Source: Ponticaulis sp. (GTDB lineage Bacteria > Pseudomonadota > Alphaproteobacteria > Caulobacterales > Hyphomonadaceae). From it: a stretch of DNA of 64,000 bases. Location: assembly GCA_002723155.1 (NCBI GenBank), contig PBNO01000006.1, positions 536,899 through 600,898 on the forward strand, read 5' to 3'. Position 1 is the first letter of the stretch. Each line of letters begins with the position of its first letter. A program made the position numbers and the translations under genes. Below, in pieces: positions 36,372 through 46,719 of this stretch. The notes beneath the pieces were generated by a model. It worked only from the letters and a program-made list of their open reading frames with translations, was not told the origin of the DNA and searched no databases.

Positions 36372-36382
36372 CACTTGTTGAA
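36367..36382. promoter_or_regulatory. Palindromic operator overlapping the scoAB -35 box
   Basis: TTCAACA-CT-TGTTGAA is a 16-base palindrome with 7-bp arms. Its inner half supplies the TTGAA of the -35 element, the classical position for a repressor site. The repressor is unknown; the HTH-TetR gene downstream of scoB is the nearest candidate. Confidence 0.5.
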
Positions 36383-36390
36383 TAAAAGAA

Positions 36391-36413
36391 TGGCCGATGA
36401 AAAACATCGGCCA
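36391..36413 (-). terminator. Terminator downstream of the racemase/histidine-phosphatase genes
   Basis: A perfect 9-bp stem TGGCCGATG / CATCGGCCA with a 5-base loop. On the reverse strand the loop is TTTTT and the stem is followed by TTCTTTTATTC. It lies ~150 bases past the histidine-phosphatase stop and before the scoAB operator, so it separates the two reverse-strand units. Confidence 0.65.
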
Positions 36414-36563
36414 GTTAGCAAGAAGGACACAAAAGCGAGAAAGCTAAACGGCTCTATCGCTCAGTGAGTTCAAACTACCCGATCCCACCTGAACGCTATC
36501 AGAACATTTCTGTTGCCATCTGTTCATAAAACAGTGGAGCAGAAAACACATCAGAACAGAAAT

Positions 36564-37289
36564 TCAGTCCCGATGGAATATAGCTTCCAGGCTTCGAAGG
36601 TTCATGCCGTGTTTTTCGTAATTTAGCGGTGTCAGATTTACCGCCTTGATGAGTTTTCGTTCAATCGTATGCCCCGCACCATTGGGAACGAGATCAACAT
36701 CCAGAATATTGATGCAACCGGTGTCCTGCTCGAAACTAACCGAAGCGTTTAATCCGGCGTTGCAGAACCAGCTCAAGATCACACGATTAATGCCCTCATG
36801 GCCGACGATAAGTGCGTTACTCCAGCTAGGACGATCTATGAGCGCCGACAGCCCAGCAATTGCTCGCTCGCGTCCGTCGGTGAATTTCTCACCGCCGTCG
36901 AGGAATGTTGCTCCGGGTTTATCTGCATTTTCAAACTGGAACGTCATAGTCGCAGCGAGCTGTTCGCGGCTCTTAAACTCTATGAACGTCCCGCTGTTCA
37001 ACTCCTCGAATCGCGGATCATCTTCAAGTTCGGGCGGAGTGCCGGCCTGCCAGTCCTGTACAAACGTCGCGGTTTCCCTGCTTCGCCGCAAACCTGAACA
37101 GATAAGAATATCGAACGGAATAGCCGCCAGAGCCTGTCCGGCGGCGTTCGCTTCTTCCTGACCTTGAGGGGTAAGTCGCGCAAGCCTTGGATTCTTGGAC
37201 TGCACGACCTCATCAGACAAATAATCAACATGGCCGTGGCGCATCAGATATATACGCCGCCGCCCTGTTGTCCCCTCAAGATATGTCAT
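36564..37289 (-). CDS. Histidine phosphatase family protein
   Basis: The 241-residue phosphoglycerate-mutase-like phosphatase has the phosphohistidine motif IYLMRHGHVDYLS near residues 14-26, ICSGLRRSRETA, the acidic EELNSGTFIE segment and a second His in VGHEGINRVIL. The substrate is unknown. It starts one base after the stop of the racemase gene, so the two are co-translated. Confidence 0.86.
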   Translation of the reverse strand: MTYLEGTTGRRRIYLMRHGHVDYLSDEVVQSKNPRLARLTPQGQEEANAAGQALAAIPFDILICSGLRRSRETATFVQDWQAGTPPELEDDPRFEELNSGTFIEFKSREQLAATMTFQFENADKPGATFLDGGEKFTDGRERAIAGLSALIDRPSWSNALIVGHEGINRVILSWFCNAGLNASVSFEQDTGCINILDVDLVPNGAGHTIERKLIKAVNLTPLNYEKHGMNLRSLEAIFHRD

Positions 37290-37290
37290 C

Positions 37291-38382
37291 TTAGCTGATA
37301 CCCCATTCCTTCAAGACTTCTTCAGAATGCTCACCACGTTTCGGGGGCGGCGCCTGTATTGCTCCTGGCGTTTTAGAAAAGCGCGGGGCTGGTGCAGGCT
37401 GTACGACACCTTCAACAGAGACGAATGTTTCTCGTTCAACATTGTGGGGATGCGACGGAGCTTCGTCCATAGTCAGAACCGGCGCAAAACAGACGTCGGT
37501 GCCTTCCATGACGTCGCACCACTCATCGCGCGTTTTCTGTCTGATAATGGCAGCAAGTTTCTGTTTCAGTTCAGGCCAGTCAGACTTACTCATTTGCCTG
37601 GTAAACTGTTCATCCTTGATGCCGGCTTTTTCCAGAAGTAGCGCATAGAACTGAGGCTCGATTGAGCCAATAGACACATATCCTCCACAGGAGCATTCAT
37701 ATGTGTCGTAGAAGTGAGCTCCGCCATCAAGAAGGTTGTCGCTACGGTCTGACGACCAAAGCCCTGACGCCTTCATCCCATAGAACATAGCACTGAGCGA
37801 GGCCGCACCATCGGTCATGGCCGCATCAATTACCTGCCCCTCTCCGGTCTTTTCTGCGTGAAGCATTGCTGCACAAATTCCAAAAGCGAGATAGAGCGCG
37901 CCACCGCCATAGTCGCCGACAAGATTAAGCGGTGGTGCAGGCGGTCTGTCAGCATGGCCCATAGCGCCCAGAGCGCCCGTCAGCGCGATGTAGTTGAGAT
38001 CATGGCCCGCAGCTTTAGACAGAGGGCCAAACTGCCCCCACCCAGTCATCCGCCCATAAACAAGCTTTGAATTTCGTGCGAGCGCTACGTCCGGACCGAG
38101 CCCCATTTTCTCCATCACGCCGGGGCGATACCCTTCAATAATCGCGTCCGCTTTCTCGACGAGCTTGAGAGCCGTCTCGATACCCTCAGGAGACTTTAGA
38201 TCCAGCGTAATCGAGCGTCTGCCGCGACCCGTGATATCATTTTTTGAGCCACTAGCCGGCCCCGGGCGATCAACACGCACCACGTCCGCACCCAAATCGG
38301 AAAGCAGCATCCCGCAGAATGGGCCGGGACCAATCCCCGCAAATTCGACAATCTTCAAACCGTTGAGAGGCCCATTAGCCAT
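37291..38382 (-). CDS. CaiB/BaiF CoA-transferase family; alpha-methylacyl-CoA racemase-like
   Basis: The 363-residue protein resembles alpha-methylacyl-CoA racemase, which interconverts 2R/2S methyl-branched acyl-CoAs before beta-oxidation of branched or sterol side chains. The N terminus [20 protein letters not shown] and VRVDRPG are racemase-like. The catalytic pair fits [12 protein letters not shown] (His) and [13 protein letters not shown] (Asp). ATG 38382 has GGGAG 7 bases upstream. A CoA-transferase role cannot be excluded, but the His/Asp pair argues for racemase. It forms an operon with the histidine phosphatase. Confidence 0.84.
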   Translation of the reverse strand: MANGPLNGLKIVEFAGIGPGPFCGMLLSDLGADVVRVDRPGPASGSKNDITGRGRRSITLDLKSPEGIETALKLVEKADAIIEGYRPGVMEKMGLGPDVALARNSKLVYGRMTGWGQFGPLSKAAGHDLNYIALTGALGAMGHADRPPAPPLNLVGDYGGGALYLAFGICAAMLHAEKTGEGQVIDAAMTDGAASLSAMFYGMKASGLWSSDRSDNLLDGGAHFYDTYECSCGGYVSIGSIEPQFYALLLEKAGIKDEQFTRQMSKSDWPELKQKLAAIIRQKTRDEWCDVMEGTDVCFAPVLTMDEAPSHPHNVERETFVSVEGVVQPAPAPRFSKTPGAIQAPPPKRGEHSEEVLKEWGIS

Positions 38383-38536
38383 TTTTCTCTCCCTCACATT
38401 TTTATCTGAGAGAGAGTTTCGGCAGCTTTCGCAGAAATGAAAACCCCTCCCCTAGCGGCAAGCGTGTAAGCGAATGGCATAACCTGCCGTTAACCCTAAA
38501 CCGTCAAACAGGAGGTCAACAAAATCAGGTCTGACG

Positions 38537-39784
38537 GTGCCACGAATGTTCACTCAAATCGCTTTGATCGCAGATGACAGCCGCAGAGATTATCTCAAAG
38601 ATGAGCTCGCACGGTTCGGTATAACTGCGGCAGCCCGTGGAGCTGATCCGTCGTCTTTTGCGGGCGTACTGATTGATGGTTTTTCGGCGGAGGTAGACAC
38701 AGCGGCGTTCAATGCACCTGATAACCAGTTCTGTGCTCTACTCGCTTCACCATTCGAAACGTCGGTGAACACCCCTGAAGGCTTCGCACTTTCTCCTTCC
38801 GTAACATCGTTTGTTCAGCAGTTTCGTATCCACCAGCGCCAGCAGCAGGTGCTTCGTGAAGCAGAACTTCGACGTCAGACGCTCGATAAGATGGGCGCCA
38901 GTTTCGTGAACCCGAATGGCTTCACATCGATCAGAGGCAAAACGATTCTGTTCTACGGAGAGCCGAGCGCTCTCTATCTGAAATTCAAGCGGGCCATGAC
39001 CGAAAAGGGTTATGCCGTTGAAGCTGTACTCTCTGAACGGACAGCGTTCGAAGCACTTCGAACACACAACCCTGCTGCGTTTGTCGTTCACATCCGGAAT
39101 GCATTCTATCCGTACGAGCTGTTAGATCACGTTCATGGCCGCGCGGATCTGAAATCCATGCCCGTAATCGGCATTGCGGATACCGGCGAAGTGCTCCCAG
39201 ACAGTCTCGATGCGCTGTCTGCGCTTGTTCGCGTTGGTGCGGACTTCGAGACCGCAACCGCCTCTATGACGCGTTTTGTTGAGAACAGCATCATTTCCGC
39301 ACCCGTTCATGCACCTGATTGCCTGGCGCCGGCTCGAGACACGTACTCTAATTGTTTCAGCCGCGAATTCGCAGAACTTCACATTCTCGAACAGGCCGCA
39401 CAGGCTCAGCGGCTTTCCCAACCCATCACGGGCGCTGTCGTTCAGCCATTCAAACTCGATTCAGGCGATGCCCTCTCCGCTACAGGGCTAAGCCCTTTCT
39501 CCGCGCTGCTTCATTCGGTTGTCAGGCAGCAGGATTTTGTCACACGTGCCGATTGGGCGGATTTTGTTATCACGATGCCGGGTGCATCTGAGGTCGAGGC
39601 CGAAGGCGCTCTTGATCGGGCACGTCGTGTTTTGGAAATGACGCCTTCGAAAACCGGAGAGTATTTCAGCTTTCGTTTCGAGTTGAACGAACTGCAGCCG
39701 AATCAATCGGCCGCGCATTTCATGAAACGGTTGATGGATCGCCCTGTGTCTTCTGCCAGAGCGGCTCAGTCCAACGTCGCCTGA
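38537..39784 (+). CDS. PopA-like protein: two receiver-like domains and a degenerate GGDEF domain
   Basis: The 415-residue protein begins at a GTG (an ATG at 38546 is possible). Residues ~5-95 and ~134-255 look like two receiver domains; the first has VLIDGF at the phosphoacceptor position, the second lacks an Asp there. Residues ~275-400 align with a GGDEF domain (EFAELHILEQAAQAQRLSQP, FVITMPGASEVEAEGALDRA). The active site is DWADF (339-343) instead of GGDEF, but the c-di-GMP inhibitory site RxxD is intact as R330-Q-Q-D333 with the canonical five-residue spacing. This is the layout of Caulobacter PopA, which recruits CtrA to ClpXP. Its end overlaps mfd by 19 bases. Confidence 0.65.
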   Translation: MPRMFTQIALIADDSRRDYLKDELARFGITAAARGADPSSFAGVLIDGFSAEVDTAAFNAPDNQFCALLASPFETSVNTPEGFALSPSVTSFVQQFRIHQRQQQVLREAELRRQTLDKMGASFVNPNGFTSIRGKTILFYGEPSALYLKFKRAMTEKGYAVEAVLSERTAFEALRTHNPAAFVVHIRNAFYPYELLDHVHGRADLKSMPVIGIADTGEVLPDSLDALSALVRVGADFETATASMTRFVENSIISAPVHAPDCLAPARDTYSNCFSREFAELHILEQAAQAQRLSQPITGAVVQPFKLDSGDALSATGLSPFSALLHSVVRQQDFVTRADWADFVITMPGASEVEAEGALDRARRVLEMTPSKTGEYFSFRFELNELQPNQSAAHFMKRLMDRPVSSARAAQSNVA

Positions 39785-42700
39785 AGCTGGCCAAGCAATT
39801 GTCGAACGCCTCGCGCTTTCTGAGTGGCGTTATTCCAGCTCGCGCTGAGAACCAGTTTAAAGTCTGGCCGTAGCTTGAGTTGGTTTGGCCGCTTTTGGAC
39901 CAAGGCGACTAACTTGCCTGGCTCCACCGGCGATTTATCGCGGAATGCGAAGACTGCGCCTTTCGGTCCTGCATCGAGTTTTGCAATCCCCAGCGTTTTA
40001 CAAGCCGCTTTAATCGACGCGATATCGAGAAGCTGAACCGTTTCATCAGGTAGCGGACCGAATCTGTCGATCAGTTCAGCCGCGAATGCTTCCCGGTCTT
40101 CATTGTTTTCCACGTCAGCCAGACGTCGATAGAGGCTCATACGCGTGCCGAGATCAGCGACGTAGTCTTCCGGGATGAGCGCCGCGAGCCCGAGATTGAT
40201 TTGCGGAGACCAATCGTCCTCGAAGTCTTCTCCACCTTGCTGAAGCGCTTTCACGGCATCTTCCAACATATTCTGATAAAGCTCGACGCCGACCTCACGA
40301 ATATGACCCGACTGCTGGTCACCGAGCAGATTCCCGCCACCACGCATATCCAGATCATGGCTTGCGAGCATGAAGCCCGCGCCGAGACTGTCGAGCGACT
40401 GGAGGACCTTGAGACGTTTCTCCGCCGAATCGGTGAGCATCTTGTCTTTTGGTGTCGTGAAGTATGCGTAAGCTCGCAGCTTAGAACGGCCAACACGCCC
40501 TCGCAGCTGATACATTTGCGCAAGGCCGAACATGTCAGCGCGGTACAAAATCAGCGTGTTCGCGCGCGGGATATCAAGACCGGCCTCTACGATCGTTGTT
40601 GAAAGCAGAACGTCATACTTCCCATCATAGAAATCAGTCATGATTTCATCGAGCTCACCGGCAGCCATCTGGCCATGCGCCGTGATAAAGCTCACTTCAG
40701 GAACATGTTCTTTCAGGAAACGCTCCAGCTCTGGTAGATCTTTCACCCTAGGCGCGACGATAAATGCCTGACCACCACGATAGCGCTCCCGAAGCAAAGC
40801 CTCGCGGATCGTGAGCATATCGAATTCGGTCACATAGGTACGCACAGACAAACGGTCGACTGGAGGCGTCGCGATGATGGATAGCTCGCGAATACCTGTA
40901 AGCGCCATTTGCAGCGTACGCGGGATCGGTGTCGCCGACAGTGTCAGGACATGGACGCCGGATTTCATCTCTTTCAGGCGTTCTTTATGCTTCACGCCGA
41001 AACGTTGTTCTTCATCAATGACAAGCAAACCAAGGTTCTGAAAGTCGACATTCTTTGCGAGGACAGCGTGCGTGCCCACCACAATATCGATGCTACCAGT
41101 CTTAAGGCCTTCTCGTGTCAGATTGGCTTCTTTAGTCGTAACCAGTCGTGACAATTGCCCGACCTTTAACGGCCAGCCAGCCAGACGATCTTTGAAGGTT
41201 TGATAATGCTGGCGCGCGAGCAGCGTCGTCGGAGCAATAATCGCCACCTGAACGCCGGACATGGCCGCGACAAATGCGGTGCGCAAAGCGACTTCGGTTT
41301 TGCCGAAACCAACATCGCCGCAAATAAGGCGGTCCATCGGTTTGCCAGACGCAAGATCACCCAGGCATTCTTCAATGGCGCGGAGCTGGTCTTCGGTTTC
41401 TTCATATGGGAAGCGAGCCGAGAATTCCTCATAAACGCCCTGCCCCTCATCGATGACCACGCCTTTACGCAAAGCCCGCTCTGCGGCGATTTTGATGAGG
41501 CCGTCAGCCATCTCCATGATACGTTTTTTGGCGCGCGCTTTCCGGCTCTGCCAGGCAGTTCCACCCAGCTTGTCCAGAACGCCTTCGCCACCGTCTGAGC
41601 CGTATCGCGAGACAAGCTCGATATTCTCGACAGGTAAAAGCAGCTTGTCCCCGCCGTGATAGTGAAGCTCCAGGCAAGCATGCGGCGCACCAGATACCTC
41701 GACCGTGACGAGGCCTTTGTAGACGCCGACACCATGCTCCACGTGCACGACAAGATCGCCAGGCGTGAGGGATGCAGCCTCAGCAATGAAATTAGCTGCT
41801 TTCCGACGCTTGCGAGGCCGGCTGATCCGTTCTCCCAGAATATCTTGCTCCGAAAGAACACTCAGGCCTTCCAGCTCAAAGCCAGCATCCAAAGGCAATT
41901 CGGCGATTGCGAGCCCTGCAGACCGGGCGCCATCAATGCTATAAGTCCGCTGAATGGATTCTAGACCATGGTCATTCAGTACATTGATAAGCCGATCCGC
42001 AGAACCATCAGACCACGCGCCTAGCAACACCGCATCTCCACGCTCTCTCAGCGACCGAATGTGAGAAATGACAGCATCGAATACGTTTTGGTTTTGAGCC
42101 CGCTCGGGCCCGAAGTCTCGCGCCGCACGGACGTCGAGGCTTAAGTGACCTGCACCGGGATCGGTATCGCGAGGTGAGAATCTCGCAGACGGAAACTGCG
42201 CCAGATGCTTTTCAGCTTCTTTCCACGGAATGTACAGCGCACCTGGCGCTAGCACGCGTGCGTCTTCCTTGTTTCCGGCCGCATGCTCGCGTGCCTGAAA
42301 ATAGTCTTCGGCCTGAGCAAATTTTTCTTTCGCGGATTCAATCGCGTTCGGATCAAACGCAATGATTGCGCCATCAGGAAGATAGTCGAAAACTGTATCC
42401 AGATGGTCGTGGAATAGTGGCAGCCAGTTCTCAATACCCTGACGACGGATTTTAGATCGCGCAGCTTCAAACATCGGGTCACCGGCTGGCGGTCCAAATG
42501 TTTCAATGAATTTGGTTCTGAAACGCGATAGCGCTTCATCGGTGAAAAAGATTTCGCTGACCGGAGAGAACTCAACAGATTTCAGCTGGCGCGTCGACAA
42601 TTGAGTTTCAGGGTCAAAACACCGGAGCGACTCCAGCGCGTCTCCGAAAAAGTCGAGTCGCACCGGCTCCGGCTCTCCGGGAGCAAAAATGTCAACAATA

Positions 42701-43203
42701 CCGCCCCGCTGAGCATATTCGCCGCGGTCTCGAACGGTTGGAACGCGCGTATAGCCATTGGCAATGAGGAAGCTGTCCAACGTATCCTGAGCGATAATCT
42801 GGCCGGGCTTCAAAGCAAGCGACGCATCTTTTAGCGTCTCTTTCGGAGCGCACCTCTGAGCAATCGCAGCTGATGTCGTAATGACCAGGCGGGCTTTCGG
42901 TTCAGAATCCTGCGCCAAAGCCGCTAGTGCGGCGCAACGCCTTGAAGCGACAGCAGCCGTAGGACTCACCCGGTCATAGGGCAGATTATCCCAGGCGGTC
43001 AGCCTCAGGATTTCAAGCGCAGGATCATAAAACTCGGCAATCTGCGCCGCGGCCTGCGCGCGCCGGTCATCGGAGACCACGAACAAAACTGTCCGATCAG
43101 AGGCACGCGCTTCATGCACGATTTCCAATAGCTCCGCACCAAACGGCGCGGAATAGATCGTTTCGACATCTACGCCGGCGCGCAGTTCCTGAAGAGCGGT
43201 CAT
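39766..43203 (-). CDS. mfd: Transcription-repair coupling factor Mfd
   Basis: The 1145-residue ATP-dependent translocase removes RNA polymerase stalled at lesions and recruits UvrA. An N-terminal UvrB-like part is followed by the RNA-polymerase-interacting CarD-like domain ([13 protein letters not shown]), then helicase motifs [44 protein letters not shown] and QLRGRVGRS, and a C-terminal TRCF domain. It is normal length. It follows sdhE by 33 bases and is convergent with the popA-like gene. Confidence 0.97.
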   Translation of the reverse strand: MTALQELRAGVDVETIYSAPFGAELLEIVHEARASDRTVLFVVSDDRRAQAAAQIAEFYDPALEILRLTAWDNLPYDRVSPTAAVASRRCAALAALAQDSEPKARLVITTSAAIAQRCAPKETLKDASLALKPGQIIAQDTLDSFLIANGYTRVPTVRDRGEYAQRGGIVDIFAPGEPEPVRLDFFGDALESLRCFDPETQLSTRQLKSVEFSPVSEIFFTDEALSRFRTKFIETFGPPAGDPMFEAARSKIRRQGIENWLPLFHDHLDTVFDYLPDGAIIAFDPNAIESAKEKFAQAEDYFQAREHAAGNKEDARVLAPGALYIPWKEAEKHLAQFPSARFSPRDTDPGAGHLSLDVRAARDFGPERAQNQNVFDAVISHIRSLRERGDAVLLGAWSDGSADRLINVLNDHGLESIQRTYSIDGARSAGLAIAELPLDAGFELEGLSVLSEQDILGERISRPRKRRKAANFIAEAASLTPGDLVVHVEHGVGVYKGLVTVEVSGAPHACLELHYHGGDKLLLPVENIELVSRYGSDGGEGVLDKLGGTAWQSRKARAKKRIMEMADGLIKIAAERALRKGVVIDEGQGVYEEFSARFPYEETEDQLRAIEECLGDLASGKPMDRLICGDVGFGKTEVALRTAFVAAMSGVQVAIIAPTTLLARQHYQTFKDRLAGWPLKVGQLSRLVTTKEANLTREGLKTGSIDIVVGTHAVLAKNVDFQNLGLLVIDEEQRFGVKHKERLKEMKSGVHVLTLSATPIPRTLQMALTGIRELSIIATPPVDRLSVRTYVTEFDMLTIREALLRERYRGGQAFIVAPRVKDLPELERFLKEHVPEVSFITAHGQMAAGELDEIMTDFYDGKYDVLLSTTIVEAGLDIPRANTLILYRADMFGLAQMYQLRGRVGRSKLRAYAYFTTPKDKMLTDSAEKRLKVLQSLDSLGAGFMLASHDLDMRGGGNLLGDQQSGHIREVGVELYQNMLEDAVKALQQGGEDFEDDWSPQINLGLAALIPEDYVADLGTRMSLYRRLADVENNEDREAFAAELIDRFGPLPDETVQLLDIASIKAACKTLGIAKLDAGPKGAVFAFRDKSPVEPGKLVALVQKRPNQLKLRPDFKLVLSASWNNATQKARGVRQLLGQLQATLD

Positions 43204-43236
43204 GAGAATTTCAGTTTTTTGAAAGAAGTGGTCCGG

Positions 43237-43488
43237 TTAGGCGGCGTATTTAAATTGCTTCAAACGCTCAAGTATCGGCCCCTGATTCACTGCAGGAACC
43301 TCCTTCGTGCCGGTAATCCAGCCGAACACATCCCAATCCTCAACAGCAAGAAGAGCTTCGAACTCGTCGAGCTCGGCATCGGACATGTCCTCAATGTATT
43401 TATCAGCAAATGTACCCATCAGGAGGTCCATTTCCTTGAACCCACGACGCCAGGCACGAAAGGTTAGCTTTCTCCGCCGCTCATCCAT
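43237..43488 (-). CDS. sdhE: Succinate dehydrogenase assembly factor 2 (SdhE/SDH5)
   Basis: The 83-residue protein promotes covalent attachment of FAD to SdhA. The family signature RRGFKEMDLLMGTFADKY (the RGxxEMD motif) and a helical acidic body (LDEFEALLAVEDWDVFGWI) are clear. The start at 43488 has AGGAGA upstream on the reverse strand (43494-43499). It lies between mfd, with which it is co-oriented, and the divergent recG, a common alphaproteobacterial arrangement. Confidence 0.93.
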   Translation of the reverse strand: MDERRRKLTFRAWRRGFKEMDLLMGTFADKYIEDMSDAELDEFEALLAVEDWDVFGWITGTKEVPAVNQGPILERLKQFKYAA

Positions 43489-43572
43489 AATATTCTCCTG
43501 AAAAAGTTTCGCCTTGCCACTTAGGACAAGTCTGCTTCAATTCCAAATCAATCTGCACATTCGGGGGCTAAC

Positions 43573-45633
43573 TTGAATTCCGACGACATCTGTAAAGCGT
43601 GGACAAAGCCGATTTCCACGCTCGACGGGATCGGACCAAAGCTGGCCGAATCTCTTAGAGGCCTTATCGGCGGCGCGACGCTGTTCGACCTGATCAGCCA
43701 TCTGCCACACCGATGGATCGACCGATCCTTACAGGCCCGTTTTGATGAAACAACGCCGGGAGAAACTCAAACTGTCAGCGGTATTGTACAGAATTTCAGT
43801 GTCGCGCCCCGGGGCTCAAAACTCCAAAAAATCCGTTTAGCAGATGATAGCGGTTTTCTGACGCTCGTCTTTTTTAACTCCAACAGCGGTTACCTACAGA
43901 AGCAGTTTCCCATCGGAGAAACAGTGGTTGTGTCCGGTGAGATAGAAGATTTTCACGGTCAGCGGCAGATGACGCATCCTGACTATGTCGTACCTGCCGA
44001 TAAGATCGACCAGATTCCTTTGATTGAACCGGTCTATCCACTGCAGGCGGGCATGACGAACCGAAGGTTGTTAGGCTTCATTCGACAAGCCTTGTACCTG
44101 GTTCATGAACCGCCAGAATGGCTCGATGATACCTTGCTTCGACGACACGAATGGCCGTCCTTCATGGAAGCGCTGAAACAAATTCATGTGCCTCAAACAC
44201 TGGATCCGGAAGTGCTTTCAAATGCGCGCGAACGGCTCGCCTATGACGAGGCGTTTGCACGAGCTCTGAAATTCAGAGAAATACGCGCAGAAACTATCAG
44301 CTCAGATGCTCCGGTGCTGAATGTGTCTGAAACGATGCTGAACAGTTTCGCGTCGTCACTTCCTTACCCGATGACGTCCGCTCAGGAACGCGCTTGCAGG
44401 GAAATAGCCACAGACGTTCAGAATTCACATCCTATGCAGCGAATGCTTCAGGGCGATGTCGGTGCTGGCAAAACGACCGTTGCTGCGTTTGCGCTCTACC
44501 TCGCAGTCTCTTCCGGGAAACAGGCCGTTATCATGGCGCCTACTGAAGTTCTTGCGAGACAATTGGAGGCCAGTATTGGTTCCGTCCTCACCCCGCTTGG
44601 TATTCGCTCTGTCTGCCTCACCGGCCGGGACAAAGGAAAAGCACGTGAAAGCATTCTGGAAGATGTCAAATCTGGCACCATTCAGGTGCTGTCCGGCACT
44701 CATGCCGTGTTTCAGGATAATGTTGCGTTCAAAGACCTCGCACTCGTGGTCATTGACGAACAGCACCGGTTTGGCGTGAGCGATCGAGTTCGGCTCGCAA
44801 CAAAAGCTACGGCGCCTCATCTGTTGATTATGAGCGCGACGCCAATCCCTCGTTCTTTGTCCATGACGGTCCACGGCGATATCGATCTCAGCATTCTTGA
44901 TGAGAAGCCAGCAGGACGAAAACCGGTCGACACGCGCATCATGCCAAGCAGCCGGCTGGGTGACATTCTCTCCGGCGTTCAGCGAGCGCTCTCTCGAGAT
45001 GAGCAGGTTTTCTGGGTCTGTCCTCGCGTTGAAGATGACACAGACGCGCCCTCCGCGATTTCGAGGGCAGCTATGCTGGACGAACTGTTTCCAGAACAAG
45101 TCGGGCTGGTTCACGGGCGCCTTGCCGCAAAAGACAAAGAAGCCGCACTGGAAACTTTCAAAGCCGGGGAAACAAAAATTCTGGTCGCCACCACGGTAAT
45201 CGAGGTCGGCGTCGATGTTCCACAAGCAACGATCATGGTGATTGAAGGCGCACAAGGCTTCGGACTTGCGCAGCTGCATCAGTTGCGCGGACGCGTCGGT
45301 CGCGGCGACAAGCCAGCGTTTTGTCTTCTGGTTTACGACCCGCCTCTCGGTGAAACGGCTAAAAAGCGTCTCTCAACGCTAAGAGATAGCAATGATGGTT
45401 TTTATATCGCCGAAGTCGACTTCAAACTCAGAGGCCCGGGAGACATTCTGGGCAACGAGCAAAGTGGTTTGCCGGACTTTCGCTTTCTTGACCTCACACG
45501 CCACCAGGACCTGCTTCAGATTGCCAATGACAACGCCATCTATATTGACGAACGCGAGAATGGCATTCCCGAGACATATACAACTCTGATGAAGTTACTC
45601 AGCCCCACAAAGGCCAGCAAAGCTCAGGTTTGA
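43573..45633 (+). CDS. recG: ATP-dependent DNA helicase RecG
   Basis: The 686-residue branch-migration helicase remodels stalled forks. The N-terminal wedge/OB region (TLDGIGPKLAESLRGLIGG, VSGIVQNFSV) is followed by helicase motifs MLQGDVGAGKTTVAAF, VIDEQHRFGVSDR, MSATPIPRSL and [15 protein letters not shown]. The start is TTG at 43573 a few bases after a GGGGG stretch; no ATG precedes the conserved N terminus. It diverges from sdhE. Its 3' end overlaps the convergent DUF502 gene by 10 bases. Confidence 0.95.
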   Translation: MNSDDICKAWTKPISTLDGIGPKLAESLRGLIGGATLFDLISHLPHRWIDRSLQARFDETTPGETQTVSGIVQNFSVAPRGSKLQKIRLADDSGFLTLVFFNSNSGYLQKQFPIGETVVVSGEIEDFHGQRQMTHPDYVVPADKIDQIPLIEPVYPLQAGMTNRRLLGFIRQALYLVHEPPEWLDDTLLRRHEWPSFMEALKQIHVPQTLDPEVLSNARERLAYDEAFARALKFREIRAETISSDAPVLNVSETMLNSFASSLPYPMTSAQERACREIATDVQNSHPMQRMLQGDVGAGKTTVAAFALYLAVSSGKQAVIMAPTEVLARQLEASIGSVLTPLGIRSVCLTGRDKGKARESILEDVKSGTIQVLSGTHAVFQDNVAFKDLALVVIDEQHRFGVSDRVRLATKATAPHLLIMSATPIPRSLSMTVHGDIDLSILDEKPAGRKPVDTRIMPSSRLGDILSGVQRALSRDEQVFWVCPRVEDDTDAPSAISRAAMLDELFPEQVGLVHGRLAAKDKEAALETFKAGETKILVATTVIEVGVDVPQATIMVIEGAQGFGLAQLHQLRGRVGRGDKPAFCLLVYDPPLGETAKKRLSTLRDSNDGFYIAEVDFKLRGPGDILGNEQSGLPDFRFLDLTRHQDLLQIANDNAIYIDERENGIPETYTTLMKLLSPTKASKAQV

Positions 45634-46373
45634 TTGGTTTCCGGAGGTGGTTCCTCCCCATCGGTTTCTTCCACGTGCTTCGGGGACACGACACCTGCCG
45701 AAACGATGAGCTTCGCACCATCTTCTACACTCATAGACAGGTGTTTGACCTTCTCCGCAGGTACGTAGATGAGAAAACCAGACGTCGGGTTAGGCGTTGT
45801 TGGAACGAACACACCCAGAAAATCCTGCCCGAGTTTAGCACCGATTTCGTCCTTCGAGCGTGACGTTAGAAAGCCCACCGCCCAAGTGCCCTCTTTCGGG
45901 TACTCGACAAGCACAACTTCCTTGAAAGACGAGCTGTCTTTATCGCTAAAAATCTCAACCAACTGACGAAGCGGCATGTAAAGCGTCCGCAGAATCGGCA
46001 GTCGCTCGAACAACTGTTCACTGGTTCGGATCACCGATCGACCGATAAGGTTTGCAGCGATCGCTCCGAGCAATGTAAGCAAAACCACTGCGAACAACAC
46101 GCCGAGACCCGGCGTGTATCCGATCAATGTATCGACCGTGAACAGTCCGAAATCATAATCCCGGACACGTTGCGGAATAGCGGAGCGCAATACCGGCTTC
46201 AGACGTTCGTCAATCCATGACACCGCAACAGCGACGAGAATCAAAGGCACGACAATCGGGATCGAGATCACAAGCCCTGCGAAGAAGCGGGCTCTCAGCC
46301 AACCAAAAAAGCCATGGCGCGGATGCTTCTCATGTTCTTCGCCGTGAGAATTTCCGTGGGACGACTTTTTCAT
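45624..46373 (-). CDS. DUF502 family membrane protein
   Basis: The 249-residue protein has a charged His-rich N terminus (KKSSHGNSHGEEHEKHPRHG), two membrane helices (~28-55 and ~95-120) and a conserved domain with FERLPILRTLYMPLRQLVE and the family core EGTWAVGFLTS. DUF502 proteins are inner-membrane proteins of unknown function, frequently found next to recG in alphaproteobacteria. AGGAG lies 5 bases before the ATG. Confidence 0.88.
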   Translation of the reverse strand: MKKSSHGNSHGEEHEKHPRHGFFGWLRARFFAGLVISIPIVVPLILVAVAVSWIDERLKPVLRSAIPQRVRDYDFGLFTVDTLIGYTPGLGVLFAVVLLTLLGAIAANLIGRSVIRTSEQLFERLPILRTLYMPLRQLVEIFSDKDSSSFKEVVLVEYPKEGTWAVGFLTSRSKDEIGAKLGQDFLGVFVPTTPNPTSGFLIYVPAEKVKHLSMSVEDGAKLIVSAGVVSPKHVEETDGEEPPPETNQT

Positions 46374-46719
46374 TCCTGCTCCTGCGATTCCTAGGACGTT
46401 GCTTCATCTGACATTGACTGATTTGCGCCGCATCGCCAGTCAAATCGTCTGGATTTAGATGTCAGATATGCCTGAGGCAAAATTGTGACGCGTCAGAAGT
46501 CATCCAGCGGGGGTAACACGATCGCGATTGGATAAACGCGTAGCACCCGACTGTTTCAGCGAATTCCATTGAACTGCCGTGTTCTGTCTCAGCTTTGCCC
46601 AAAATCTGGCGCAGACATTTTACACGCTCTGCAAAAGCTGTATGCCAGACGACCAAGACACGTCTCGGCAACTGAAGAATCAGATTAGCTCAACCATCGC
46701 CGCTTAAACGGAATTTCTA
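46374..46719. other. 346-base intergenic region
   Basis: Gap between the divergent DUF502 and DUF3089-like genes. I see no tRNA, no strong hairpin and no convincing promoter. A 69-codon reverse-strand frame (46462-46671) has no family resemblance, no ribosome site and a composition unlike the neighbouring genes. Confidence 0.4.

Noticed and set aside
26681-38397. Genomic island with mobile elements
   Set aside because: Gene content looks accessory and starts beside a tRNA, but there is no integrase, transposase or tRNA-end repeat in the region, and codon use looks like the neighbours.
38490-38495. CtrA binding site upstream of the popA-like gene
   Set aside because: Only a TTAACC half-site is present; the second half at the required 7-base spacing is missing, so it is not listed as a feature.
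44425-45279. 284-codon reverse-strand open frame opposite recG
   Set aside because: Antisense to intact RecG helicase motifs; composition rich in Cys, His and Arg is typical of a shadow frame.
46462-46671. 69-codon reverse-strand frame in the 46.4-46.7 kb gap
   Set aside because: No ribosome site, no homology that I recognise, Cys/Arg-rich; not enough to call a gene.
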